From the NCBI GenBank assembly GCA_016271365.2, contig CM057450.1, forward strand, positions 1,806,685,967-1,806,749,966: 64,000 bases of DNA, written 5' to 3'. This DNA is from Neoceratodus forsteri (Eukaryota > Chordata > Ceratodontiformes > Ceratodontidae). Position 1 is the first letter of the stretch, and the number at the start of each line of letters is the position of its first letter. The notes under the pieces were generated by a model. That model worked only from the letters and a program-made list of their open reading frames with translations. It made no database searches and had not been told where the DNA came from. This document shows, piece by piece, positions 52,480-63,353 of the stretch. The translations under genes were made by a program, and so were the position numbers.

Positions 52480-53502
52480 ATGATGTCTTCCCACGGCAGC
52501 AAAGGCCCTGATGGGCTAGAAGCCAGAATTCTTAAATTAGGAGCATCTCTTCTTGCCACCCCCATCATGCGATTGTTCAACCTCTCCATTAGCTTGGGTA
52601 CTGTGCCCTTCACCTGGAAAAATGCCAGGGTTATCAGAGTCTTCAAAAAGGATGATCCAAAAAAAACCTAACAAACTACTGTCCTATTGCACTCCTGCCG
52701 ACCCTCAGTAAACTCCTGGAGAAGCTTATCCTTCACCAGGTGTCTAACTTCATTGCCAACTTTAACCTACAATCTCCTGCTCAGCATGGCTTTAGACCAA
52801 ACCACAGCACCACAACAGCCCTAGTGTAATTCACCAGTGACATCAGATCTGCTGTGGACCAAGGCCAGCTTACTGGGGCTGTTTTTATTGACATGTCAAA
52901 GGCGTTTGACTCGGTTAACCACAACCTGCTCCTGCATCAATTAGGCTCTGTTGGCATCTCCCAATCCACACTTGCCTGGTTTGCCAGCTATCTGAGGAGG
53001 CGATGCCAGTCAGTCTCCTTTCATAAAGTTCTTTCTGCCCCTGCACTGCTTCGTTCGGGTGTCCCACATGGTTCCATACTTGGGGCCCCTGCTCTTTTCT
53101 TTGTTCATCAGTAGCCTACCTTCCATGCCCTCCCACAGTCTCTCCTTACTCTATGCTCATGACTTGGTTCTTTATGTCTCCTCCACCTCTATTTATGAAA
53201 TTAACTCCCACCTGTCCTCTGATCTTCGTCGTATCTAAACTTGGCTTACATCCCACCGCCTGGTGCTAAGTGCTGCCAAGACCCAGGCTAGGCTCTTTGG
53301 GTCACAAAGGAAATCTGTCACTTCAACTCTGTCTCTCCAGGTTTCTTGTCTTAATGGCTCCCTTGTGGAAGTAACTCAGTCCTTCAAATACCTAGGGATC
53401 ACACTGGATCCATCTCTTAACTTCTCTCTCTGCATGTCAAAGCTGTCTGCAAATCAGTCAATGCTAAAACTGGTCTGGCTTACCGGGTCAGTCAGTTTCT
53501 GA
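52480..53502 (+). pseudogene. L2-like reverse transcriptase, element 'F'
   Basis: Read in three frames: GSKGPDGLEARILKLGASLL (52500), FKKDDPKKTNKLLS/NYCPIALL (52650-52690), QHGFRPNHSTTTALV (about 52785-52830), GAVFIDMSKAFDSVNHNLLL (catalytic Asp; 52854-53114) and RSGVPHGSILGAPALFF (PQG changed to PHG). The active site near 53150 is LLYAHDLVLYVSS, where YADD has become YAHD. The thumb is NGSLVEVTQSFKYLGITLDPS (53263-53502). Both catalytic-block changes and the frameshifts rule out activity. Confidence 0.8.
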
Positions 53503-54413
53503 CCCTTGCCACCAGGATCTCTGTCGCCCAAGGCCTTCTCCTCTCTGGATTCTGCTACGCTCTGCCTGTCTTCGCTATGGCACAAGCAAGCATCTTGCAA
53601 ATGTGGGACGTTGGCTACATCAGTGTCTGTAGATTTGCACTATCTGCTTCTCGTCTGATGAACACTGTACTCTCTACCCTGACCTTCACTGGTTGTCTCC
53701 TTCCTCGCGTCGGGCTTATTCATTAGGTTGTCTGACTGACAACATTATTCATTCTTCTGTCCCCTCCACACTCGCTGCTATGCTCACCCCCCATGTACTG
53801 CCATCGTTCCCTTTGTTCCATGTCTTAGCTCTGTTATCTGTCCCAAAATGCTGTACGAGGATGGGTGAACTTGCCTCTCCTTCTATGCCCCCAAATTTTG
53901 GAACTCTCTCCCACTTGATCTCAGGCACTCCAAATCCCACCACACTTTGAAGAAAAGCCTCTCCAATTACCTCACCTCCCTTGACATTTGCAAATGTTCC
54001 TAGCCTCTTGAGACATGCAAATCTACCATTGTCCTGTACTGAAATTTCCCTGTTGCCTCTTGATTCCTCCCACCCCCACTCTCTCAGCCGCAGCTACGCA
54101 CTTTGTTCCCTGTCACTGCGTGGGAATTTTGTCCTTGCTGACTTACCAACAGCACTGTCATGTTTTGTACATTATTAACAGTAAATTGTGCCTTTTTGTC
54201 TGTTTTGTTCCTATTATACAGTGTGATATGTAGCTCCTCTATGTGCTATGTAACTTGCACTTTTGTATAACTGTTTGGAATCTGCTGTTGTACAATACTG
54301 TAAATGTATTTGTTTCTTAGCTGTTCCTTGATTTGTACTCTTCCGGGTCATGCCTGACAATAGGCAGTTCTGTCTAATGCACTTACATGGTTACCATAAG
54401 CAAATAAATAAGA

Positions 54414-54680
54414 TCACCAACAAAAACATTGTGGCACAGTATGCCACAACCATTACATTGCCGGTCGATTTCAAAGTCGGTAGAAACAACAACTTCACTA
54501 ATACCACACCAACACTAAATACATAAAAATACTGGCAGGGTTTCTTTTTTCCCCACACCCCCTGGAATTTTTGTAATCAACTCCGGGGGGGTGTGAACCT
54601 CGGGGATGGGGAGAAAGTTACTGGGGGGAAATTACTTAAAAAAAACAATAAAATAAAATAAACCAACAGTCAGTGTTGGG
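54414..54680. other. Unassigned spacer
   Basis: Low-complexity A-rich and G-rich patches; no gene or repeat family recognised. Confidence 0.4.
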
Positions 54681-54682
54681 AG

Positions 54683-54766
54683 ATGGGGAACTAAACCCTG
54701 GTCACCGGGTCTCCTCCGCTGCATGAGCCGGATGCCTTGCCACTCCGCCACAGGAGCGGCTCAGCC
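54683..54766 (-). mobile_element. tRNA-like SINE head (Ser/Leu-type)
   Basis: The minus strand begins GCCGCTCCTGTGGCGGAGTG, continues GCAAGGCATCCGGCTCATGC and reaches GGGTTTAGTTCCCC. TGGCGGAGTGG fits the pol III A box and GGTTTAGTTCC a degenerate B box. The GTGGC-GAGTGG-AAGGC opening resembles class-II tRNAs (Ser or Leu). Stem pairing is poor and no 3' CCA-type end is seen, so this is a SINE head or tRNA pseudogene rather than a working tRNA. Confidence 0.55.
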
Positions 54767-54769
54767 AGG

Positions 54770-55820
54770 CACAACTTCTGCTCCCTTATCCCACCTCCAC
54801 TACTGCTTTCCCCTTCCTGCCCACACATACAGCAACAGGGGTAGGCGGAACATCGTAACAATGTAATGCCTTTGTTGCTGTAATACCGCATAGTTACTCC
54901 CCTGATATTAACAGCGGATTCCCTCTAATATTGGCCTTACCAAGGATGGTGGGGACAGAAATTAATCACAACTACAGGGGGCAAAAATTAATCACAACTA
55001 CAGGAAGGGGAGGAAGATCCTTAAGGAGTGAGTTGAGGACCTGAGGGGAGGTAGCGTGACAAATGGGCGGGGAGGGGGGAGTGTACTCCAAAATTTTGGG
55101 AAATGGTGTGAGAATGCTGCTTGGCCATCTGAGGAGTACATGGGCAGTATGGTTAAAGTACGGTGGTTGTGGTTTCTAAGTGAGTGAGAAGAAGGTGGTT
55201 TGAGGGAAACAGAGGAGGAGAGATAAGGAGGGATAGAGTGAAACCAGAATTTAGCAGGAATGTTGGTGCAGTGGATATGGCACCTGTCTGCTCTGGAAGG
55301 AAGGGAGAGAGACTAGTATATGGTGCAATGATGGGTATGGAGAGGGCACTCAAGTGCAACATAAATCCAACATCATTTACAGGAATATCAAGTCCACACT
55401 ACACTCACCCAGAGAAGAACTATTAAAGTACAGTACAAGCCAAAGAGAACCTCTGAACACACAACTCTGGTAGTAACTCATAGTCCAGAACTGATAAAAA
55501 CTACAAAAACTAAAATATTTATAGCTGCTATTACTTGAAAGTGAGACTCTAAAAGATATAGTTCCCACACCACCACCAGGACTTGCCTTTCATCAACCAC
55601 AAATCTGAGGCAGAAACTGTTGCAAAGCAAACTTCTTACAGAGCTCCATTGAGGTGAGAAAGATACACCTCACTGCAAACTATTTTCCTGTTCCTTCAGC
55701 AATGTAGTACGTATGATACTGTTTACAAAATGTGTGGATGGCTGCTATTTTGGTGAAACAGGACAGAACCTCAAAACAGGAATGAACTGCTAAAGATTCA
55801 TAATCTCTCACAAAGATAAG
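54770..55820. other. Unassigned sequence
   Basis: No gene seen. A direct repeat AATTAATCACAACTACAGG occurs at 54960-54978 and 54988-55006. The rest is A/G-rich without motif. Confidence 0.4.
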
Positions 55821-55828
55821 AATACATT

Positions 55829-56367
55829 AGCTGGCCCAGTGGTGCAGAGGGCTAAGGTTCCGTTTGCTCGGGGTTGGTCTGGGGTGGAGAGGATTGAGCA
55901 TCTGTCGGACAGCTCTCCTCTCCTGTTGTGGTGAGGCATACCATCTCGGCCTTTGGCTGCCACTTGGTGGAGGCCAGGTGGTAGTACCAGCACTCGACTG
56001 GCATAGAAGGGAGGGGCTGCAGTTCCACAGCATGTGTGCACCTACACGCGCACATGCTCACGTGCCATCCTAGCTGGAGAGTTAAGGGAGAAAACAGAAA
56101 ATGGTTGCCACAGGCTTCACAGGTCCTTCCCCCTTCCCTATCCCTCCACAAGCACCTGGACTGTCAAAGCCACTTCTGGATGAGAGCCACTGAGTGGGGG
56201 CATCCCCTCCCCTTTCTGGCCCCTCTGTATGGGGGGCAATCCATGGGGAAATGCAGGCCTGTTGAGTCCAGGAGAGATGGGTCCCATGTGGGGAGGTGGG
56301 AACGGGGCTGAGAAGCCAGCCTGTGTCAACTGAAGGACGAAAAAGCTTTGTGAAGGAAAAAAAAGAT
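55829..56367 (+). mobile_element. tRNA-headed retroposon with poly-A tail and target duplication
   Basis: AATACATT occurs at 55821-55828 and 56368-56375, each preceded by GATA with a 2-base difference. The body starts AGCTGGCCCAGTGGTGCAGAGG, then GCTAAGG, where TGGCCCAGTGG resembles a pol III A box, and ends GAAGGAAAAAAAA. At about 540 bp it is long for a SINE. The family is not known to me. Overlapping open frames in it have no domain and look fortuitous. Confidence 0.55.
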
Positions 56368-56379
56368 AATACATTGATA

Positions 56380-57405
56380 GCAGAACAGTCCTTATGAACA
56401 GGTCACTCCATCAGTGAGCTTACTGTCAGAGTATTAAAAGTTAACTTCAAGGGTATTCAGGAACAATGAACATTTGAACTGAAAATTATCCAAGTTTTTG
56501 ACACTAATGGAAAAGGATGTAATAAGGATTACCAGAAGTAAATTCATATGCACCCCCTAAAAGAAAAAATGCTTGAATAGTTTTTTCTCTTACTTCCTTC
56601 CATCCTCAAACAACCACATCAGCACCCCCAACCAAAAATGGACTATCTCTGTGATGCTGAAGCTGTCTCTGCAGCAGACACTCTTAAACTACAGTGAGAT
56701 ATTCTGCAGTTCTTCCTGCCTGTTTTTTTTATGACTTTGAATTGACTTTGTTGAGCTTTGATAGTTAATCTACACAATGGGCTGGAGTTTTGAAAGCCAA
56801 TAATTGCCACAAGCCTCGCATGTGCCAACGATATGGTGTACCAGACTTGCGACAATCTAAAGGAAATGTCTATCCCTTATGGCAGTTGACACAAGCTAGA
56901 CCATCTTTTTGTGGTCTAGCTTGCTTCAATACTGGAGACCGTTGTCATGGAGCTTGCACCTGAGATTTGGCGTAAGATGCCATAAAGCAGGTAAACTGTT
57001 GTAACTGCATCTGAGATTGTAACGTCGGGCACAGGTGTGGCATACAGAAAGGGTTTGATGCAAGCCCTGTGCTATCCTCTGAAAATCTGACCTGATGTCT
57101 CAGTTTGAATCCATACCCAACCAGTATATCTGGTATGTAATTCAGTTCTGCTTTCACCAACTTGATGAAGAGTGTATAACTCTCGAAAGCCAGTCCCAAA
57201 AGTAGTTGTGTCAGTCCAGCAGAATGAATTACCTCCAACATATTTCTTATTTATTCTTGAATATCATTGACTGTACTAACAAGGCTACCATGTTTCCTTG
57301 CTTAGCCAGCTGAATTAGTGAATTGCAAGCTCTTTTACATAAGGACTCTTATTTTATAATGCACAAGGACAGGGTAATTTTAAGAACGATACTTTCCTTC
57401 ATTAA
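56380..57405. other. Unassigned sequence
   Basis: No gene seen. A 12-base perfect inverted repeat (CAAGCTAGACCA 56892-56903; TGGTCTAGCTTG 56912-56923) with an 8-base loop lies in it. Confidence 0.4.
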
Positions 57406-57410
57406 AGGAA

Positions 57411-57540
57411 TAATGCACTACACGGTGTGTGTCATGCTGGAATGACATCACACCTCAGGTGGTTGGGCTGAGTGCATCCAACATCTGAGAAGTGATGTTA
57501 TCCCAGCACAACACACACCCTGGAGTGAATTATTCCTGTC
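57411..57540. mobile_element. Palindromic MITE-like repeat
   Basis: Two arms of about 65 bases, starting GGAATAATGCACTACACGG and ending with the approximate reverse complement, pair over almost the whole unit. The core (TGCTGGGATAACATCAC on one strand) recurs in a smaller palindrome at 61217-61269. No coding capacity and no certain target duplication. Confidence 0.65.
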
Positions 57541-57689
57541 ATACAATGGCTTGTTTCATAAAAAGTAAGAAAAAAAATATTGAAACTTTTATTAAAACTA
57601 CATTTTCTGTTATTTTTTGAAAGGTTAGGAATATTTAGTAAAAAGAATAGTGCTGATTATTTGTTTTGTCCAATAGGTAGAGCTGCTGT

Positions 57690-57960
57690 GGTGTACTGTG
57701 AGTTTAATTACTTTTAGTACAGAATCTGCTATTTATATGGCCACATGTCTACGTGGAAGGTTTTATGTGGGTAAAACTTTCAGACCATTTAAACACAGAA
57801 TTAGTACTGAGCATGTAAGAGCAATAGAAAGAGAGGAGAAAAACAGATAAAGGGAGAAGGGAGATTAACATGGAACAGGAGGGGCATTTCCAGTTTCACA
57901 GACACCACTTGGGATGCTCATTCATTCTTTCTCTGGGGTGGCAAACCTGAAAAAAATAAT
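57690..57960 (+). pseudogene. Penelope-like GIY-YIG endonuclease remnant
   Basis: Plus strand: SAIYMATCLRGRFYVGKTFR, then PFKHRISTEHVRAIEREEKN, a stop, and HFQFHRHH. The YVGKT-x-R-x-K-x-RI-x-EH series is the core of the GIY-YIG nuclease found at the C-terminus of Penelope-like polyproteins, and a later R-HF-H block is usual there. Only about 60 residues are readable. It is directly followed by the CR1 at 57985. Confidence 0.65.
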
Positions 57961-57984
57961 AGGTACGTTTTCTTTACTAGGGAC

Positions 57985-58549
57985 AGTGGCAGTGCCTTTG
58001 GAGAGACTTAGGCAAGTTGGAGGAGTGGTCAACAGTGTGGCAGTTCGGATTCAATGCCAAGAAGTACAAAATCAAGCACTTGGGGACCGAAAATCCGGGA
58101 GAGAAATACACAGTGGGGGAAGATACTAACAACAACCAAAATGGAAAGGGCCCTGGGGGTAATCATAACAGATTATCTAAAAGTAGCCAAACAATGTGAG
58201 AAGGCAGTGAGGAGAGCTGGTGTGCATAGAGAGAGGTATCACCAGTAGAAAACAGGAGGTGGTGATGCCGCTGTACAGGCAGTTGGTGAGACCTCATCTA
58301 GAGTGCTGCGTGCAGTTCTGGAGACCTCATCTCCCTAAAGGACATTGGCAGGGTGGAGGCAGTCCAGAGAAGGGCATTGAAAGTGGTGCAGGGGCTACAC
58401 CAGAAACCATACGAGGAGAGACCGAGAGACCTCAATATGTATACTCTGGAAGACAGGAGGGAGAGGAGGGCTGTGATAGAGACATTCAAATACCTCAAGG
58501 GGATCAGCAGAGTTCAAGAGGGCAGTATCTTTCAGAAAAGGAGGAGAGC
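57985..58549 (+). mobile_element. CR1-like LINE 3' part, left of a Tx1/L1 insertion
   Basis: Starts in the RT thumb (LGKLEEWSTVWQFGFNAKKY in mixed frame), then VRPHLECCVQFWRPHLP (58220 frame), MEAVQRRALKVVQGLHQKPY and LNMYTLEDRRERR (58353 frame), ending VQEGSIFQKRRRA at the duplicated target. It resumes at 60339. Confidence 0.85.
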
Positions 58550-60324
58550 TAATCACAGGGTGTATAAATAAGAAATTACTACCTTTGGGCTTGCCTGGCA
58601 GTATGATTCCATTAAATATCTTGGAATTACGCTGACATGGAGTGTAACTCAGCTTAAGCAGTTAAATTTGGATTTGTTGGCCCAAAAAATTGATCAAGAT
58701 CTCCGCAGATGGACGCTTCTTCCTCTCTCTTTATCGGGTAGGATTAATTTGATTAAAATGAATGTTTTTTCCCGTCTACTCTATCCCCTTAATATGTTGA
58801 ATATTGGCCTTCCGTTGTCCTGGTTTAAAAAAATCCATAGTATGTTTTTGAATTTTATATAGGGGTATAAAATATCTAGAATGGCTTTTCGCAAATTGGC
58901 CGCTCCCAAAGGAAAAGGAGGGTTAAGACTTCCACATATGGGGCTGTATTATTGGGCCAGCCAGGCCAATAAATATCTTAAGTGGCTGACAGCGGAGCAG
59001 CAACTAGTACATCCCTCATACGCCCCGGTTTGGCTTAGGGTGGAGTTAGACATTATTAAGAAGCACGGATTCCTCCCTTGTGCGTTGTTATACACTAAAG
59101 TAGGACTCCTCCCTGCATCACTGCGTAACTCTCCCATTGCAGTGTCGATTAAGGCCCATGCCCAGTTGTGTGCGTTTCTCAAATATGATAATATTAAGGA
59201 CCTGTCTCAGCCAATAAATGGTAACCCTAATTTGCAATTAGATAATAAGCCTCTATTATTTAATTGTCTTCCTCTGATAGGAAACTGTCAGCTGAAAGAT
59301 TTTATTACGGTTGATAGACAATGGTGCTCCTCAGTGGAAATTATGCCTAAGTTCACGGTACCTGGTATAAACATTTTTAAGATTTATCAGCTTTGGCATC
59401 TTTTGTTAAAAGTATTTGGGGTTACTCCGCCTTCTCCCACTCACATTAGTTTTCAGGTCACCCTTGTAGAACTGGCTGGAGTGTCCCATGTGGTGTCGAA
59501 GATATATAGTATTCTATTCGCATGGGCATACCCTGACAATTTTGCCCGTCATTTATTGGTCTTCCCTTTTTCCAGACAGGGAGTTAGATTGGTCGTCTCT
59601 GGCATAACTGCCATAAATTCTTATTACAGGATAGACTAAGATTAATGCAATTTAAAATTTTACATAATATTTATTATACTCTGCAGAAATTGGCCAAAAT
59701 GGGCGTTGTGTCCTCTCCGTTCTGTACAAGATGTAAGCTGCTGCCTGGGGACCTTCTTCATATTTTTTGGAAATGCCCCAGAGTTGCTCTGCTCTGAACC
59801 ACTATAAAGCAAAGAGCTGACCCAGTTGTAGGGCTTTCTGATTTGTTTACACCTGAAGTATGTCTCTTGGGGGATTTTTCATGTATTTCTGTACTGTGTA
59901 GGAACTACTATAATGTTAATTATACAGTTAATTTCCATGTCCGTTAAAAAAGTGGTCCTGAGACATTGGAAAGATTCTGACAACTTGACTTATCTTGAGT
60001 GGCTCCAGGAGCTTCTTGCTAATCTTAGAACGGAGAGAACCATTGCAAGCCTTTCTAATAAACTTAAGAAGTTTAATAGAATATGGGGTTCTTTTCAAGC
60101 CCTGTACTCTTTACAAGTCTGACATACATGCTTATTACAGTTTATGGTGTCATTTGGTTGGTATGATGCTGTGCTAGGATTTGGGGGGTGTATGAGGGTG
60201 GGGGGTGGGCAGGGAGAGAATGAATCAGTATTTCTTTGTATAGTAATCACAGTCTCATTATCTTAAGTGTTTTCTGGATTCGTTCTCTGTATTGTAAACT
60301 TTAATAAAAGTTGAATGAAAAAAA
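58550..60324 (+). mobile_element. Tx1/L1-like LINE 'J', 5'-truncated, with 14-bp target duplication
   Basis: AAAAGGAGGAGAGC occurs at 58536-58549 and again at 60325-60338, where its first As merge with the poly-A tail (TTTAATAAAAGTTGAATGAAAAAAA). Between them is 1.78 kb of the 3' part of an L1-clade ORF2 on the plus strand. Removing it restores the CR1 reading. Few frame breaks suggest a fairly recent insertion. Confidence 0.93.
58600..59800 (+). pseudogene. Tx1/L1-like ORF2 C-terminal part, element 'J'
   Basis: The reading starts at the RT thumb: IKYLGITLTWSVTQLKQLNL (about 58608-58667), LRRWTLLPLSLSGRINLIKM, then one stop at 58860. The 252-codon frame 58881-59639 follows: MAFRKLAAPKGKGGLRLPHM and YYWASQANKYLKWLT, the W-rich region after the thumb in L1/Tx1 ORF2. 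After a frameshift near 59630, SPFCTRCKLLPGDLLHIFWK with CP follows (about 59715-59780), giving the C-x-x-C ... H-x-x-x-x-C knuckle at the ORF2 end. The copy begins after the RT active site, so it cannot encode an enzyme. Confidence 0.85.
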
Positions 60325-60338
60325 AAAAGGAGGAGAGC

Positions 60339-60645
60339 AAGAATAAGGGATCACAATATGAGACTGGAGGGGGAAAGATTCCAGGGCAATGTGAGGAAGT
60401 ATTTTTTCACAGAAAGGGCAGTGGATGCATGGAACAGCCTCCCAGAGGAGGTTGTGGGGGTAATAAAAAGTTGTTGAATTCAAGAATGCATGGGATAAGC
60501 AAAAGGCAAAAGTACTGGTAGGAAGGAGGAGGTAGGCTGCAGATCAAGTAGGATCTGGAGCTTCTACAGTAGGTAGGGAGATGAGCAGACTAGGTGGGTC
60601 GGGCAGTCCTTAACTGCCATCAAGTTCTGTGTTTCTAAATGTGTG
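60339..60645 (+). mobile_element. CR1-like LINE 3' part, right of the Tx1/L1 insertion
   Basis: Continues ARIRDHNMRLEGERFQG-like codons, FFTERAVDAWNSLPEEVVG, then the 3' UTR GCCATCAAGTTCTGTGTTTC with a short octamer tail near 60640. Confidence 0.85.
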
Positions 60646-61665
60646 CTCCATCCTCCACGGAAGGCAGAAAACAGCAATGAGAAAAGTAAGTGAAGTGCGG
60701 TCTGGTCTGACTTATGCACTCACTTGCTGTGGCAGCAGACAGTGAGAGAGCAGGACTGCTGTGAAGATGCTCATAATGACAGCTCAAGGTTTGACTGGGG
60801 GCATGTGTTGAGAACAACAGGCTTTGTGGTGGGTGCAAGCAAAGGCAAGGTTTTTTAAGCCCGTTGGGGGATTTATTCCTTGCTTAGCTGCACAAATGTA
60901 GCTGTTAATTGTTTCTAGGAGCTGGTGAGTGCAGCACCTTTGAACTCTGCATGCACTCGCTCAAGCATGCTGCCAGCTGGGGGAATGGAGAAGATGTGGA
61001 CTCAGGGCTTGGCTTCCTTTTCATTTAGATTTTTATTTATTTACAATTGGGGCTCAGCTGGGAATTTGGTGCTGTGTGTGGGCACTGTATATTGAGAGAA
61101 AAAGTGAACGTCTGCTGGAGGGATGGCTGCTGGCACTGAGTAGACAGGGCAGTGCTGCTACTGGGCAGTGATTAATTTTACATGGTGCCATGTGTGATGT
61201 GGTCATGTATGTGCTGGGACTACATCTGTGATGTTATGCTGGGATAACATCACGGGTCCAGTCCCAGACTGACCAATCAAAGGCCAGGATTCTTTCTTGC
61301 CATTGTGTAATCCCAAATTTCCTACTGCATTTCATGTGAATTAAGAGGTATGCTTTCCCCTATTTTGTGCAAAACCTACCAATCCCATGGAGAAGGAATT
61401 GCAAAAACTGGATGTACATAGAGCAGTGCAGACATACTTGAAGTGAAGTGAGGAGTTTAGGAAGCCAGAAGTCTTTTTGTACTGTTTGGGGACAACCAAA
61501 AAGGCAGAGAGTTACAAAGGCCACCTAGGCTAGGTGGGTAAGATTGTGTGTCACAAAGGCATATGTGGTTGCAAAAAATGAATACATCACTGTTAATAAC
61601 AATTAATTTTACTAGGGCACTTGCAGCTTCCTAGGCAGAAAGACAGCAATGTGTGTCACAGAATT
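60646..61665. other. Unassigned sequence with a small palindrome
   Basis: No gene seen. The palindrome 61217-61269 pairs GTGATGTTAT with ATAACATCAC and, outside it, CTGGGAC with GTCCCAG. It shares its core with the MITE at 57411. Confidence 0.45.
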
Positions 61666-61669
61666 GTAT

Positions 61670-62995
61670 TCAGTATTCAAAGATTTTATTTGATTGACCA
61701 CAGGTCATTACAAGTACTGTAAACATTAAAATCATTACACAGATATATTATACAACTTAGTAAATAAGCAATAAATATTGCACACTACAATAAAACATAT
61801 AAAACATTTTTATGATATATGGCTTGAGACATGAAGACGTTTCCTATGTCTTAGAACAGCTTCAATATACTTATCATTCTGGCATAATTTTCATTCAAGG
61901 GACACAGCAAGATTTTCATACACTCTACAAGTGAATAAATATAGGTAGTAATAATATTAAGAAGATATGGCTCCCTCCATTTTATATATAACAGGCATAC
62001 ACATAGAATATGATATACATTCTCCTTATGCCCCTTATTACAGAAACATTCCTTGCTACCAGTTTGATTGTCTTTAGCATATCTAGTCTGTGTTTTAAGG
62101 GCAGTAGATTTAAGTCTACACTGTGTGATTATTCTCCTCTCATTTGGTGTTAGAGAAAGCAACAAGCAAGGTTGATACCAATGCCACTGCTTGTTCTTGG
62201 CATACCACGGCGTTAATCTTGATGATGTATTTTTTTCTGCAAGATCTTTTTTATATACTGTTCAAAAAGCATATTTTTAATGTACGAGACATAAATTGAG
62301 GATCTAGTTATTTCATTTGTTTTCTCACAGAGATTAAACCAATTACTAGATGATAACATATTTTTTAGATAGATAAACCATTGTGAGAGGTAAGAAACCT
62401 TTTGTCATTTATTTGTTTCCTTGTTTCCAACAGACATGGTCTAGGCTATGAATTTACGTTGTTGTTTAAAATTCTTGACCAGCAACTCACTATTCTTAAT
62501 TTACCAATGCTTCCATAGGGACTCTGCCCAGTTCTGCCTTTGTATACTGCTCAGGCCAAGATGTTTAGACTTTAAGCAAAACACAGTAAAATAATGAGAA
62601 TGGAATTTCTACACTTTGAGGACAATAATATTCCACATTTCCGCTCCATAAAAAATTATTGGGTTTAAGTTTGCTTCACCATGCTGGTACTGCCATTAGG
62701 CCTTCATAAAGAAAATTGAATGTGAGGATTGCCTGTGTAATCTGTCTTTATTTTTTTTGGGGGGGGGGGGGTTTTGTGTTTTGACCATTTGTCGTTAAAT
62801 GAAAATACAACCCCAAAATAAGTGTATTCTTGAACTATTCCCAAATGAATGTTGTTTATATGAAAATTATTTGGTTATCTGCTTCCAGAGATCATAATTT
62901 TCATTTTGTCCAGACTCATTGTTAATTCATGCCCCATACAGATATTATAGATCAGCAGGAGATAAAACATATTAATTTCATGTCGTTAGTGTAAG
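61670..62995 (-). mobile_element. LINE ORF2 C-terminal remnant, clade uncertain
   Basis: Minus strand, 5' to 3': LTMSLDKMKIMISG and IHLGIVQEYTYFGVVFSFND (RT thumb, 62960-62800), FYGAEMWNIIVLKV (62650), IQRQNWAESLWKHW (62540, the AELG-x-x-P/SL block), then the 104-codon frame 62165-61851: NERRIITQCRLKSTALKTQT and CFCNKGHKENVYHILCVCLL with YIKWREPYLL. The C-x-C...H-IL-x-C-x-x-Y-x-x-W/R-R pattern ends ORF2 in several LINE groups of the I, Ingi/Vingi or R1 type. The left part (61670-61850) would be the 3' UTR. A G13 run at 62759-62771 interrupts it. Confidence 0.6.
62749..62771. repeat. T/G homopolymer pair
   Basis: About eight to ten T followed by thirteen G. The G run is a length-unstable site and likely to vary or be miscalled. 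Confidence 0.85.
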
Positions 62996-63046
62996 TCAAT
63001 ACTGGACATGAATTGCATAAATATTAGGTGAATGAAAGTTGGCAGG

Positions 63047-63139
63047 GAATTGTGCAAGGCGGCAACATGGTCCTCTATCTCCATTTTTACGAAGCACTAC
63101 AAACTTGATGTTCAGTGTTCAGCCAATGCGGACTTCATG
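63047..63139 (+). pseudogene. DIRS tyrosine recombinase C-terminus
   Basis: The frame reads ELCKAATWSSISIFTKHYKL, then DVQCSANADFM and a stop. CKAATWSS-x-x-x-FTKHY-x-LD is the final conserved block of vertebrate DIRS recombinases, and its Tyr is probably the nucleophile. Upstream the sequence is not readable as recombinase, since the minus-strand LINE remnant lies there. The stop precedes the internal complementary region by about 125 bases, as in the first DIRS element. Confidence 0.8.
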
Positions 63140-63264
63140 TGAGTCTTACAGGTAGCTATTAAAAGATAGATCAAGCATTTGCGGGCCATAAATGGGACAG
63201 TATTCTCACACTCCCTGCTCAAAATGGGTACTGCTTCTTTGAACCCATATGTAATTATTCTCCG

Positions 63265-63353
63265 CCACTGACAATGTGGAACGATACAGAAAGGAGAAAT
63301 TCCTTCACACTTACCATAATTTCCTTTTCTATTATCTACAGTTCTGTCAGTGG
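63265..63353. repeat. DIRS internal complementary region (second element)
   Basis: CCACTGAC at 63265-63272 pairs with GTCAGTGG at 63346-63353. Between them is AAATTCCTTCACACTTACCATAATTT, which parallels AAATTACATACTTACCGTAATT of the first element's region (14579-14600). Confidence 0.7.

Larger units (their letters stand above)
50640..54413 (+). mobile_element. L2-like LINE 'F' with canonical 2A-like motif
   Basis: About 3.8 kb: a C-rich 5' UTR, leader and 2A-like motif (51137-51163), endonuclease (51220-51830), linker, RT (52480-53250), thumb and C-terminus (to about 54000), then a 3' UTR ending TAATGCACTTACATGG...AAATAAATAA at 54413. The 3' UTR matches the fragment at 1670-1765. Many small indels break the frame. 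The 5' border is uncertain because nothing marks it. Confidence 0.83.

Noticed and set aside
54683..54766. Functional tRNA gene on the minus strand
   Set aside because: A and B boxes are recognisable but the acceptor and anticodon stems do not pair well and the B box is degenerate; a SINE head or pseudogene is more likely.
55808..56374. Several overlapping 70-99 codon frames that could be a small host gene
   Set aside because: They sit within a unit bounded by a target duplication and poly-A tail, on both strands, with no domain.
56643..57241. Minus-strand frames of 70 and 98 codons as possible exons
   Set aside because: No domain, splice context or codon pattern that separates them from chance.
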